Shown in pieces: positions 26,630 through 35,054 of a stretch of 64,000 bases of DNA. The translations under genes and the position numbers were made by a program. Source of the DNA: Methylobacterium sp. UNC378MF (GTDB lineage: Bacteria > Pseudomonadota > Alphaproteobacteria > Rhizobiales > Beijerinckiaceae); the NCBI RefSeq assembly GCF_900103195.1, contig NZ_FMWU01000008.1:62001-126000 (forward strand), given 5' to 3'. Each line of letters starts with the position of its first letter. Positions within the stretch are counted from its first letter, which is position 1. The notes below the pieces were generated by a model, which was not told the DNA's origin, made no database searches, and worked only from the letters and a program-made list of their open reading frames with translations.

Positions 26630-29200
26630 TCAGTACTTCCGGATGATCGGCTCCGGCGACATCGGCACCGGATCGGCACCGAAGGCGTAGCGGATGCCGG
26701 CATAGACCGAGAAGGGCTGCGCCAGGGTCGTGGTCCGCGGATCGCTGATCCGCAGGTTGCCGGCCACCGCGCCGGGCTCGGCGAAGGTGCCGAACGTGGC
26801 GTAGCGGTTGTTGGTCAGGTTGGTGATGAGACCGAAGACCTCGAGGTTCTTCGTCACCTGATACTTCGTCTGGAAGTTCATCACGTAGTAGGACGGCAGC
26901 TTGCGGTTCAGGTTCGACTCGTCGCCGCGGAAGTAGGACGAGGAGAAGGCCTGGAGGTAGAGGCCGACCTGCCAGTCGGGCGTCACGAAGTAGTCGAACC
27001 CGGCCTTGATCTGGTGGGCCGGCACCAGCGGCACGACGTTGCCCTTGCGGACCTGGATCGCCCCGTCATCCGCGAGCGGATTGTTGGGCGACGACAGGGT
27101 GCCGTTGAACTGGAAGGTCGCGTCGACCAGCGCATAGTTGGCGTAGACCCGCAGGTAATCGGCGGTGTACTCGCTGCCGATCTCGATGCCCTGCCGCTGC
27201 GTCGACGGCACGTTGACGAAGTAGGCGCGGGCGGTATTGCCGGGAGTGGCCAACGACAGGATATCGTTGGCGAGGTCGGTGCGGAAGGCGCCGATCTTGT
27301 AGGTGATGATGCCGCCGTCATAGGTGTTCGGCAGCTGGCCGCGGAAGCCGACCTCGTAGGTCCGCCCGGTCACCTGCTTGAGCGGCGGATCGGCCACCAG
27401 CGAGTTCGGCAGGAGGCACGGACGGTCCGGATTGGCGCAGGCCAGTTCCAGTGGCGTCGGCGCGCGATTCGACTCCGAGTAGCTGCCGTAGAGGTTCAGC
27501 GCGTCGAAGAAGCGGTAGGTCAGGCCCGCTACCGGGTTGATCTTGTTGTAATAGTGCGTGCCGGTCACGTCGGGCGAGAAGCCGGTGAGATCCTCGCTCT
27601 GGATCCGCGCGAAGTTCAGCCGGGCACCCGCGGTCAGCGACAACCGGTCCGTCACGTCGAGCGTGTCGAGGGTATAGAGGCCCATATAGAGGTTCGAGCC
27701 GTTAACCGAGCTCGGCGCGATACCCAGCGCGCCGGCGGTCCGCAGCTGCGGCGTGCCGAGCCCCGGGATGTTGCCGTAGAACGGGTTGCTCGGATCGGTG
27801 GTGATCGACAGGTTCGGGTTGATCACGCCCAGCGTGCTGGACGACTTGAACGAGTAGTTGGCTGCATCGATGCTGCCGCCGACCACGAAGCTGTTGGGCA
27901 GGCCGAAGACGCGGTCGCGGTTGGACGCCTGCAGCGAGCCGCCGAAGCCGGTCGCCTGGGTCTGCGTCGTATCGAGCGTGCCGTAGGGGATTCCGGACCG
28001 GAACGGGATGCGCTGGTTCTGCTGGCCGAGGATCAGGAACTGATTGCGGAAGGCGAGCTGCGACTGGCCGGCGGACGGGCTGAAGCCGTCGTCCTCGAAG
28101 CAGAGGTTGCCGCGGAAGCTTGAGCGGCTGCTGCAATTCTCGAAGTTGCCGTCGTTGCCGTCGACGTAGGTCTGGCTGAAACGGCGGAAATAGGCGTTGC
28201 CGGCGAGATCCCAGGTCGGCGAGAGGTCGACCCGGCCGGTCAGCTGGAGCGTGCCCACCTCGGTGGTCGTGGTCTGCGGGTAGGTGAAGATCGCCCGCGG
28301 ATCGCGGTGCGTGAAGTCGACCGGCGTGGCCGCGGCCGCGCCGTAGAAGCTCCGGGCGGCGAGCCCGATCAGGTGGAACTCCGAATCCTGCGAGCGGTAG
28401 CCGATATCGCCGTAGAGCCGGCCGATCGTGCTCGGGCTCTCATAGCGCCAGCCGCGGTCGTTCAGGCCGTCGCCGGTGAAGTACACGCTCCAGGGGCCGG
28501 AGACCTTGCCGTACTCGAGGTAGCCGGCGGTGCGCGCGTCCGAGCCGCCCCAGGCTGAGATCTCGGTGCCCTGCCAGGTGAAGCCGTTCTTCATCTGGAT
28601 GTTGACCGCGCCGCCGAGGGCGTTGAGGCCGAAGACCGGGTTGCCGGTGACGACGTCGATGCGCTGGATCGCCTGCGGGGGGATCAGGTCGAAATTGACG
28701 ACGTCGCCGAAGGCCTCGTTGATGCGCACGCCGTTCTGGTAGACGGCCAGCCCCTGCGGCACGCCCTGGACCGGCGAGGCCGTGAAGCCGCGATACGTCA
28801 CGTCGACGCGGTTGTTGTTGCCCTGCGAGTCCGAGATGTTGATCCCGGGCGTGCGTCGGGCGAGGGTCGTCACGAGGTTGTTGTTGGCCTGATCGATCGC
28901 GAGGTCGCTCGCCGTGACCGATTCCACTGTGCTGGGGATCTTGTAGAGGGGCTGCTCGGACCCGCGCAGGCGCGTTCCGGCGCTCGGTCCCACCGAGCCG
29001 CCCGGGGGGACAGGGCCGGGGCCGTTGAAAACCTGCGCCGAGCTGGAATTTCCGCCGCCCGCGCCCACAGGCGTGGTCGAGACCACGCTGATCTCGCCCA
29101 GCGTCACCGATTGCTGAGCCTGCACCAAGCCGGGGAGAACGGTCCCCGCGAGAACCGATGCAGACGCAACCAGGCTGCTCCGAAGCGCCCGAAGTGACAT
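26630..29200 (-). CDS. lutH: TonB-dependent outer-membrane receptor, LutH (lanthanide uptake)
   Basis: The 856-residue protein has a signal peptide (residues 1-28), a TonB-box-like LGEISVVSTTP, a plug domain (about 85-215; PSTVESVTASDLAIDQ, VYQNGVRINEAFGDVVNF, NPVFGLNALGGAVNI) and a 22-strand-type barrel ending GIRYAFG before a 16-residue tail. By position next to lutABCDEFG it corresponds to LutH, which in Methylorubrum extorquens is needed to bring lanthanides across the outer membrane. The ligand is presumably a lanthanide-chelator complex. No FecIR-type regulators adjoin. It has its own 247-base upstream region, so it may be transcribed separately. Confidence 0.88.
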   Translation of the reverse strand: MSLRALRSSLVASASVLAGTVLPGLVQAQQSVTLGEISVVSTTPVGAGGGNSSSAQVFNGPGPVPPGGSVGPSAGTRLRGSEQPLYKIPSTVESVTASDLAIDQANNNLVTTLARRTPGINISDSQGNNNRVDVTYRGFTASPVQGVPQGLAVYQNGVRINEAFGDVVNFDLIPPQAIQRIDVVTGNPVFGLNALGGAVNIQMKNGFTWQGTEISAWGGSDARTAGYLEYGKVSGPWSVYFTGDGLNDRGWRYESPSTIGRLYGDIGYRSQDSEFHLIGLAARSFYGAAAATPVDFTHRDPRAIFTYPQTTTTEVGTLQLTGRVDLSPTWDLAGNAYFRRFSQTYVDGNDGNFENCSSRSSFRGNLCFEDDGFSPSAGQSQLAFRNQFLILGQQNQRIPFRSGIPYGTLDTTQTQATGFGGSLQASNRDRVFGLPNSFVVGGSIDAANYSFKSSSTLGVINPNLSITTDPSNPFYGNIPGLGTPQLRTAGALGIAPSSVNGSNLYMGLYTLDTLDVTDRLSLTAGARLNFARIQSEDLTGFSPDVTGTHYYNKINPVAGLTYRFFDALNLYGSYSESNRAPTPLELACANPDRPCLLPNSLVADPPLKQVTGRTYEVGFRGQLPNTYDGGIITYKIGAFRTDLANDILSLATPGNTARAYFVNVPSTQRQGIEIGSEYTADYLRVYANYALVDATFQFNGTLSSPNNPLADDGAIQVRKGNVVPLVPAHQIKAGFDYFVTPDWQVGLYLQAFSSSYFRGDESNLNRKLPSYYVMNFQTKYQVTKNLEVFGLITNLTNNRYATFGTFAEPGAVAGNLRISDPRTTTLAQPFSVYAGIRYAFGADPVPMSPEPIIRKY

Positions 29201-29306
29201 CCCCTACCCCCTGCTGAAAGACTCACGCTCGTTACAGCCGAGCTTGGATCTCTCTTGGCGGGTGCCGGGACGGGGCACAATCGGTTCAAGAACACGTGAG
29301 GCGGGT

Positions 29307-29328
29307 TTCGGCTGTATTTCCAGCCGAA
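29307..29328. promoter_or_regulatory. palindrome upstream of lutH
   Basis: TTCGGCTG and CAGCCGAA form a perfect 8-base inverted repeat around TATTTC, about 110 bases upstream of the lutH start. It could be an operator, a leader hairpin or a terminator for the preceding lutG. No protein could be assigned to it. Confidence 0.35.
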
Positions 29329-29447
29329 TGCTGGCGAAGCAGGCGACGCGTGGTTAATCGGCAACAGTTTCGATAACGATCTCAGGCACTTAGGGATATA
29401 CTGGCAAGCGGCTCGGGACGTTTCGGCAATGTCCGATCGGGCGCACC

Positions 29448-30086
29448 CTAGAGCCGTGCCTGGATCAGGCGGGCGAGCTCCCCGAGCCGCTGTTCCAGCA
29501 GCTGCGGGACCTCGCAGACGTAGGTCAGCGACTGGCTCCGCTCCTGGAAGATGCGGCGGTCCCAGGCGAACTTCGTCTCCAGCTCGGACTGATCCTTGGG
29601 AAGCTCGGTGGCATCGGAGGCGCTCGGGGCGTCCTTGACCTGGCTGATCTTGTCGGCCTCGTCACGGATGCGCTCGGCCATCCGGCGCTGCCCCTGGGCG
29701 TAGCGGGCGATGCCGCCGACGACCTTGTTGCGCTCGCCGTTCAGCACCTCGAACACGCCCGCGTAGACGCGCGTCAGGGCCTTGTCCTTGGCATCCTTGT
29801 CGGATCCGAACTTCTCGGCGAACGTGTCGAGGAGCGGGCCGGCCTGCGACAGATCCGTGCGTCGGGAGGCAATCTTCTGCGCCAGGACGGCGGCGTCGTT
29901 GTCGCTGCCCCAATCGCCGGCCGCCTCGATATCCGGCCCGGTCCAGAACTGGCCGGGGCTCAGGGTCGCGACCTTGCGCTGGACGCAGGGCCAATCCGGA
30001 TCCGTTTTCGGTTGGGCCAATGCGGGGCCGGCGAGGACGGCGAGTCCCAGTGCCGGGCCGAGGAAGCGGGTCAGGGGGAGGTTCAT
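29448..30086 (-). CDS. lutG: exported protein LutG
   Basis: The 212-residue protein has a signal peptide (MNLPLTRFLGPALGLAVLAG, cleaved after ALAQ) and a mostly helical, charged mature part. Cysteines sit near each end (DWPCVQRK and YVCEVPQ) and may form a disulfide. It occupies the lutG position between the permease gene and lutH in the lanthanide-uptake cluster. No catalytic motif is visible. Periplasmic function in the lut system is inferred from gene order. It starts 13 bases after the lutF stop. Confidence 0.75.
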   Translation of the reverse strand: MNLPLTRFLGPALGLAVLAGPALAQPKTDPDWPCVQRKVATLSPGQFWTGPDIEAAGDWGSDNDAAVLAQKIASRRTDLSQAGPLLDTFAEKFGSDKDAKDKALTRVYAGVFEVLNGERNKVVGGIARYAQGQRRMAERIRDEADKISQVKDAPSASDATELPKDQSELETKFAWDRRIFQERSQSLTYVCEVPQLLEQRLGELARLIQARL

Positions 30087-30099
30087 CGGGCGGGCTCCA

Positions 30100-30993
30100 T
30101 CAGGTGTTGTCGCCGGCCGGGCCGCCGCGCCGGGCCATGATGCCGCGACCGGGATCGTAGGCGACCACCGCCATGCCGAAGAAGGCGAGCCCCACGCCCA
30201 CCACCACGGCACAGGCGACCGGCTCGAACTGGACGTAGAGGGCGAAGCGGACGAGCTGGACCGCGTGGCTGAACGGGTTCAGCTCGCAGATCCAGTACAG
30301 GGTCTCCGACGATTCCCGGATCCGCCACAGCGGATAGAGGGCCGACGAGGCGAAGAACATCGGGAAGATCACGAAGTTCATCACGCTGGCGAAGTTCTCC
30401 AGCTGGCGCACCAGCGAGGACAGGAACAGCCCGATCGCGCCGAGCATCAGCCCGGTGGCCAGGAAGGCCGGAAGCGCCGTCAGGTAGCCCAGCACCGGGA
30501 TGTCGCTCTCCCAGAAATACGCCACGGCCAGGAACGCGTAGGCCTGCACGATCGAGACGGCGACGCCGGCGATCAGCTTGGCGAGCAGGAGCAGCCAGCG
30601 CGGATAGGGCGAAGTCAGCAGCACCTTCATCGAGCCGACTTCCCGGTCGTAGACCATCGACAGCGACGATTGCATGCCGTTGAAGAGCTGGATCATCACG
30701 GCCAGCCCGGGCACCACGTAGACCTCGTAGAGCACGTAGGTCTGATAGGGCGGCTCGATGGACACACCGAGCGTGTTGCGGAAGCCGGCCGCGAAGATGA
30801 ACAGCCAGACCAGCGGCCGGACAAGCGCCGAGAAGAACCGCTCCTTCTGATTGAAGAAGCGCAGCAGCTCGCGGCGGACGATGCCGCCGAGGCAGATCAG
30901 GTAGCCGACCGCGTCGAGGCGGCCGATCCGCCCCGCCTGGTCGCGCGGAGGGGCGGCGCCGATCCGGGTGGCGAGGGGTGTCGGGTTCGTCAT
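30100..30993 (-). CDS. lutF: ABC-2 type permease LutF
   Basis: The 297-residue inner-membrane protein has six hydrophobic segments and the ABC-2 pattern, including FNQKERFFSALVRPLVWLFI and the helix pair around NFVIFPMFFASSALYPLW. It belongs to the group associated with PQQ-dependent alcohol oxidation (PedC-like). With LutE it forms the ABC transporter of the lanthanide-uptake cluster, reported to be needed for cytoplasmic lanthanide entry. Its start overlaps the lutE stop by four bases. Confidence 0.88.
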   Translation of the reverse strand: MTNPTPLATRIGAAPPRDQAGRIGRLDAVGYLICLGGIVRRELLRFFNQKERFFSALVRPLVWLFIFAAGFRNTLGVSIEPPYQTYVLYEVYVVPGLAVMIQLFNGMQSSLSMVYDREVGSMKVLLTSPYPRWLLLLAKLIAGVAVSIVQAYAFLAVAYFWESDIPVLGYLTALPAFLATGLMLGAIGLFLSSLVRQLENFASVMNFVIFPMFFASSALYPLWRIRESSETLYWICELNPFSHAVQLVRFALYVQFEPVACAVVVGVGLAFFGMAVVAYDPGRGIMARRGGPAGDNT

Positions 30994-31739
30994 GCCGCCG
31001 CCCTCGCCGGCTCGGCGACTAGGCGGCGGAACGCGTCGGCCAGGGCCTCGCCGGGGCTGCCGATCCCGCCGGCCCGGCCCCGGGCGACGATCCGGCCCCG
31101 GTGCAGCACCACGGCGTCGTCGTCGTCCGAGATCTCCTCGAAGATGTGGGTCGCCCAGAGCACCGACAATCCCTCCTCCCGCACCAGGGCGCGGACGATC
31201 GCCACGATGTCGGCCCGGGATTCGAGGTCGAGTCCGACGGTGGGCTCGTCGAGGAGCAGCAGGTCCGGACGGTGGATCAGCGAGCGCGCGATCTCGATGC
31301 GGCGCGACTGGCCGCCCGAGAGCGTGCGCACCTTGTCGTGACGCCGGTCCGCCAGTCCGACGCGGTCGAGCAGAACGCCGACCCGCACCTTGGCTGCGGC
31401 ACGAGCGATGCCGTGGAGGCTCGCATGGTAGAGCAGATTCTGCTCGACGGTGAGATCGGTGTCGAGGGTCCGGGCCTGGAACACGACGCCGAGCCGCGCC
31501 AGTGCCCGGGACGGCTCGCGATCAAGGGCGTGGCCGAAGATCGAGACCCGACCGGTCTGGTTGTTGTAGAGCCGGGTGATGACCGAGAACAGCGTCGTCT
31601 TGCCGGCGCCGTTCGGCCCCAGCAAAGCGGCGAAGCGCCCGCGCTCCACCGTGATCGAGACATCGTCCAGCGCGGCGCGGGCGCCGAACCGGTGGCCGAC
31701 ATGCTCGATCTGGAGTGCCGCTGACTCGGATGCGCTCAT
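30990..31739 (-). CDS. lutE: ABC transporter ATP-binding protein LutE
   Basis: The 249-residue ATPase has Walker A GPNGAGKTT (about residues 37-45), Q-loop, signature LSGGQSRRIEIARSL, Walker B LLLLDEPTVGLD and the H-loop WATHIFEE. The DDDD after the H-loop is unusual. The ATG MSASESAAL overlaps lutD by four bases, and the stop overlaps lutF by four, so D, E and F are translationally coupled. It powers LutF. An in-frame start further upstream lies inside lutD and was rejected. Confidence 0.92.
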   Translation of the reverse strand: MSASESAALQIEHVGHRFGARAALDDVSITVERGRFAALLGPNGAGKTTLFSVITRLYNNQTGRVSIFGHALDREPSRALARLGVVFQARTLDTDLTVEQNLLYHASLHGIARAAAKVRVGVLLDRVGLADRRHDKVRTLSGGQSRRIEIARSLIHRPDLLLLDEPTVGLDLESRADIVAIVRALVREEGLSVLWATHIFEEISDDDDAVVLHRGRIVARGRAGGIGSPGEALADAFRRLVAEPARAAA

Positions 31740-31978
31740 CGGCCGAGGACCTTCCGGGCGTCGGCGACGGCATCGAGGCACTCGTCGAACTCGCCCTCCT
31801 TCTGCTCCCGCTCGGCCACCCGCAGCGCCTTCTTGAGCTTCGGAACCGATGTTTCGGGCGGGTTCAGGGCGAGCGCGTCGCGGATCATCGTGATGCCCTC
31901 GGCGCAGGACGAGGCATCGTCGGCAGCGAGAGCCGGACCGGCGGCGAGGAGGCAGGCGGAGAGCAGGAGGATGCGCAT
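31736..31978 (-). CDS. lutD: small secreted helical protein LutD (LanD-type)
   Basis: The 80-residue precursor has a signal peptide (MRILLLSACLLAAGPALA) and a mature chain of about 60 residues predicted to form a helical bundle, with two cysteines (25 and 67) placed to join helices and many acidic residues (EREQKEGEFDECLDAVADAR). By order it is LutD; the M. extorquens homologue is, as I recall, the lanthanide-binding chaperone called LanD. A GTG three bases upstream is an alternative start. It meets the lutC stop as TGATG and overlaps lutE by four bases. Confidence 0.78.
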   Translation of the reverse strand: MRILLLSACLLAAGPALAADDASSCAEGITMIRDALALNPPETSVPKLKKALRVAEREQKEGEFDECLDAVADARKVLGR

Positions 31979-32412
31979 CACTTCACCGTCAGCGTGCCGG
32001 TCATGCCCTTGGATTCCAGGCCGTGCGCCGCCCAGGTGTAGGTGCCGGGCTTGATCGCGACGAACTCGATGGCGATCTCGCCGGGTTCGTCGAACTCCAG
32101 GTGATCGGGCGGGCCGCCGCCGTGGATCTCCTTGTGCTCGATCACGATCTGATTGAACCAGATGTAACGGAAGAACTCCGGCGCGTAGAACTTGTATTCC
32201 TGGCGCCCCTTGGCGACGATCCGCAGCCGGTAGGCCTTGCCGGATTCCAGCGTGATGTCCTTGTTCTCGACCGCGAAATCGTTGCCCTGATCGTCGCCCA
32301 GAACGAGGTCGGGCAGGTTCTCCCGCTTCTTGGTCAGGTCGAGGGCACTCGCCGGAGCCGCGGCGAGCAGCCCCGCCAGGCCGAGGGCCGCCGTTCGAAA
32401 CATGCGCGTCAT
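31978..32412 (-). CDS. lutC: exported cupredoxin-like protein LutC
   Basis: The 144-residue precursor has a signal peptide (MTRMFRTAALGLAGLLAAAP, cleaved after ASA) and a beta-sandwich like the cupredoxins. The C-terminal loop reads TWAAHGLESKGMTGTLTV: the His and Met of a blue-copper loop are kept, but the Cys is replaced by Trp and the protein has no cysteine at all. A type I copper site is therefore unlikely. The GGTGGA ribosome site favours this ATG over a GTG four codons earlier. Gene order and periplasmic location suggest a role in lanthanide handling. Confidence 0.75.
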   Translation of the reverse strand: MTRMFRTAALGLAGLLAAAPASALDLTKKRENLPDLVLGDDQGNDFAVENKDITLESGKAYRLRIVAKGRQEYKFYAPEFFRYIWFNQIVIEHKEIHGGGPPDHLEFDEPGEIAIEFVAIKPGTYTWAAHGLESKGMTGTLTVK

Positions 32413-32479
32413 GTCGTGTTCCACCCTAAAGCCGCTTCGCGTGCGGCCGTCCTCGCTTGGCGCCCGAAGGTCGCGCGGA

Positions 32480-33463
32480 TCAGTTCGGCGAGATCGCCAC
32501 GCCCCAGGGCAGGAGCCCGACCGGGATGCTCTTCACCACCTTCTCGGCGGCCACGTCGATCACCGAGACGTCGTTGGAAGTACCGTTCGTGGTGAACAGC
32601 ATCTTCTGGTCCGGCGTGAAGGCCAGCTGCCAGACGCGCTGGCCGACCGGCAGATACTTCTCGACCTCGTGGGTCTTGGCATCGATCACCGCCACCCGGT
32701 TCGCCGGGCCCAGCGCAACGAAAGCCTTGCTGCCGTCCTTGGTGATCCGGATGCCGACGGGCTGGATCGCCTCGTCGTTGACGCTGGGGATCTTGAAGCT
32801 GATCTTCTTGATCACCCGGCGCTGTGCCACGTCGATCACGCTCACCGTGCCGCCGACCTCCGCCGACACCCACAGGAACTTGCCGTCGGCGGTGAACTCG
32901 GCGAAGCGCGGGCGGGCATCGACCAGCACGTTGTCGATGACCTGGAAGGTCTTCGTGTCGATGAAGTGGGCCATGTTGGTGGTCTCGGAGGTGTTGACCA
33001 GGATCTTCCCGTCCGGCGACAGGCCCATCCCCTCCGGCTCAACGCCCACCGGAACCTCGGCGAGAACCTTGTTCTTCTCGATGTCGATGATCGTGACCTG
33101 ACTGTCGTCCTCGTTGGCGACGTAGAGCGGGTTCCCGGAGGCATCGAGAATGAACTGCTCCGGATCAGGCCCGGAGCGCAACGAGCGCACGACCTTGCCG
33201 GAACTCGTGTCGAGCACGTCGATCCGGTCGTCGTCGCTGGCGCAGACGAACAGCTCCTTGCCGTCCTTGGAGACGGTCACCCCGCGCGGGCGCCGTCCGA
33301 CCTTCCAGGTCGCCGTCACCGCCATCGTGTTGGAGTCGATGACGCTGACCGAGTTGCCCTTCTCGTTCGAGACGTAGGCGGTGAAGGCCACAGCCGGCCC
33401 GGATAGGGCGAACCACGCACCGAAGGCGACCACACTCAGACATGCCTCGACGCGGCCGCTCAT
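32480..33463 (-). CDS. lutB: YVTN-type beta-propeller protein LutB
   Basis: The 327-residue secreted protein has a signal peptide (about residues 1-26) and about seven blade repeats of the form NSVSVIDSNTMAVTATWKVG...PRGVTVSKDGKELFV. It matches the PQQ-dependent-catabolism-associated propeller family. It sits between lutA and lutC in the lanthanide-uptake cluster and is expected to act in the periplasm as a binding or scaffold protein. No catalytic residues are apparent. A second propeller gene of similar size is found on the other arm of the locus. Confidence 0.85.
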   Translation of the reverse strand: MSGRVEACLSVVAFGAWFALSGPAVAFTAYVSNEKGNSVSVIDSNTMAVTATWKVGRRPRGVTVSKDGKELFVCASDDDRIDVLDTSSGKVVRSLRSGPDPEQFILDASGNPLYVANEDDSQVTIIDIEKNKVLAEVPVGVEPEGMGLSPDGKILVNTSETTNMAHFIDTKTFQVIDNVLVDARPRFAEFTADGKFLWVSAEVGGTVSVIDVAQRRVIKKISFKIPSVNDEAIQPVGIRITKDGSKAFVALGPANRVAVIDAKTHEVEKYLPVGQRVWQLAFTPDQKMLFTTNGTSNDVSVIDVAAEKVVKSIPVGLLPWGVAISPN

Positions 33464-33584
33464 GCCAATTCCTTCCCTTGCGACGTTCCGGCGTCCTCGG
33501 CGGACGTTCTCGACGGACGTTTGTAGTGCGATTCCCGCGCGTTGCGAGGGCCTTGGCCGCTCGCCATCGCCGCAGGCCGCGGGT

Positions 33585-34868
33585 TCACTTGAACTTGCAG
33601 GTGGTCTCCGGGAGGTCGATGCCCAGCGTGTCGAGGGGCGTGCGCTGGTGCAGGAATCCCTGCTCGGGCGCGACCGACACCATCGCCTTGGGCTGCACCA
33701 CGATGATCGCCTGGCGGAGCTGGTGGTCCCAGGGCCGGAAGCTCAGAGGCACGCCCTTGTAGGCCGGCAGGGTGAAGGCGGGCTCGACGAGGTACGGGGC
33801 GATGACGGTGGGGTCGTTGGTCTTCTTGGCCGTCACGGCCTCGCCCACCGTCCGCACCGCGGCCCAGACCTGGTAGTCCAGCGGGCGCATCAGCCGCGAC
33901 GCGAGTCGCCGGAAGCGGTTCTGGGCCTGCGCGGCTCCCCAGGTCTCCAGCACGGGGGACCAGGTCGTGGGCGTCAGCGCCTGCGTGCCGCCGACGGGCC
34001 GCGGATCGACGGTGCGGTAGGGAACGTAGTCGCCCCAGTCGCCCTCCTCGTCCGCCACGATGGCCATGTCGTAGTCGAGGCCCCGGGTGAAGACCATCGC
34101 CTCGGCGCGGGTCGGCGTGTCGCCGCGCGCTTTGGCGAGGGGGCCGAAGGTCCAGGGTTTCTCGGCGGTGATCTTCAGCGCGAATTTCCGCGCCGAGTTG
34201 CGCATCGCGTCGGCGTAGGCCTTGTCGGCGTCGGTCGGGCCGACGATCAGGAAGAGCTTCCGCCAGCGCATGACGGTCAGATACTGCGCCAGGGCGTCCG
34301 TCAGCATCGCCCGCGACGGCAGGATGTGGAACACGTTGGCGCGGCAATCGGCACCGCGCAGCCGGTCGTCCGGGGCCCCCGCGTTGAGGATGACCGCGCC
34401 CGTGTCCTTGACGGCATCGGCCACCGCCAGAACGGCGTCGGCGGGGAGCGCCACGACGAGATAGCGGATGCCCTTGCCGATCAGCTCCTTGGCGGCCGCC
34501 ACGGCGTCCGGCTTGTCGTCGGTCAGGGCGATCTCGTCGAGGGCGTAGGTCTGCTTGGTGAAGCGCCCCGTGGTGTTGTTGTCGGCGATCCCCATCTTGG
34601 CGCCGGCCAAGCCCTCGTCCTCCGGCGCGGCCTCGGCATCGTACGAGGAAGGCGCGGGCTGCGGCTTGTAGATCAGGCCGATGCGGGTCTCGAGCGCCTG
34701 CGGGGCCGCCGGCTGCGCGGAGTCCGGGGCCGCCTGCGGGGGCGCGGTCGGCGCCTTGTCCTCCGCCCGCGCCCCCGTCTGAGCGAGGGCCAGCGCGACG
34801 ACGGCCGCGCACAGCCAGGACGGGCGCGTCTTATGCCGATAGGCCGTGACGGGTGCAGGATGGTGCAT
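33585..34868 (-). CDS. lutA: ABC transporter periplasmic binding protein LutA
   Basis: The 427-residue protein has a signal peptide (residues 1-36) and a type I periplasmic-binding fold (GLIYKPQPAP, AAAKELIGKGIRYLVVALPA, LFLIVGPTDADKAYADAM). It belongs to the group linked to PQQ-dependent alcohol oxidation. As first gene of lutABCDEFG it probably delivers or senses the cargo for LutEF. It is divergent from the plus-strand methylofuran operon, with about 185 bases between the starts, so the two promoters may share control elements. Confidence 0.85.
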   Translation of the reverse strand: MHHPAPVTAYRHKTRPSWLCAAVVALALAQTGARAEDKAPTAPPQAAPDSAQPAAPQALETRIGLIYKPQPAPSSYDAEAAPEDEGLAGAKMGIADNNTTGRFTKQTYALDEIALTDDKPDAVAAAKELIGKGIRYLVVALPADAVLAVADAVKDTGAVILNAGAPDDRLRGADCRANVFHILPSRAMLTDALAQYLTVMRWRKLFLIVGPTDADKAYADAMRNSARKFALKITAEKPWTFGPLAKARGDTPTRAEAMVFTRGLDYDMAIVADEEGDWGDYVPYRTVDPRPVGGTQALTPTTWSPVLETWGAAQAQNRFRRLASRLMRPLDYQVWAAVRTVGEAVTAKKTNDPTVIAPYLVEPAFTLPAYKGVPLSFRPWDHQLRQAIIVVQPKAMVSVAPEQGFLHQRTPLDTLGIDLPETTCKFK

Positions 34869-35054
34869 GTGGGCGGCCTCTATCAGCTTCCGCTCAGGCC
34901 GCTCAACCGCGGCGTCTCGTCCCGACGTTCACGTTGCCGTCGTGGGATAGGCCGGCGCGGAAGTACATTGCCAAATTGTCCCTTCGCCCGACCTATGACG
35001 GGAATGATGCCGCCGGAGTGGGCGGCCGAACGCCTCGAGAGGAAGCCCCCGCCG

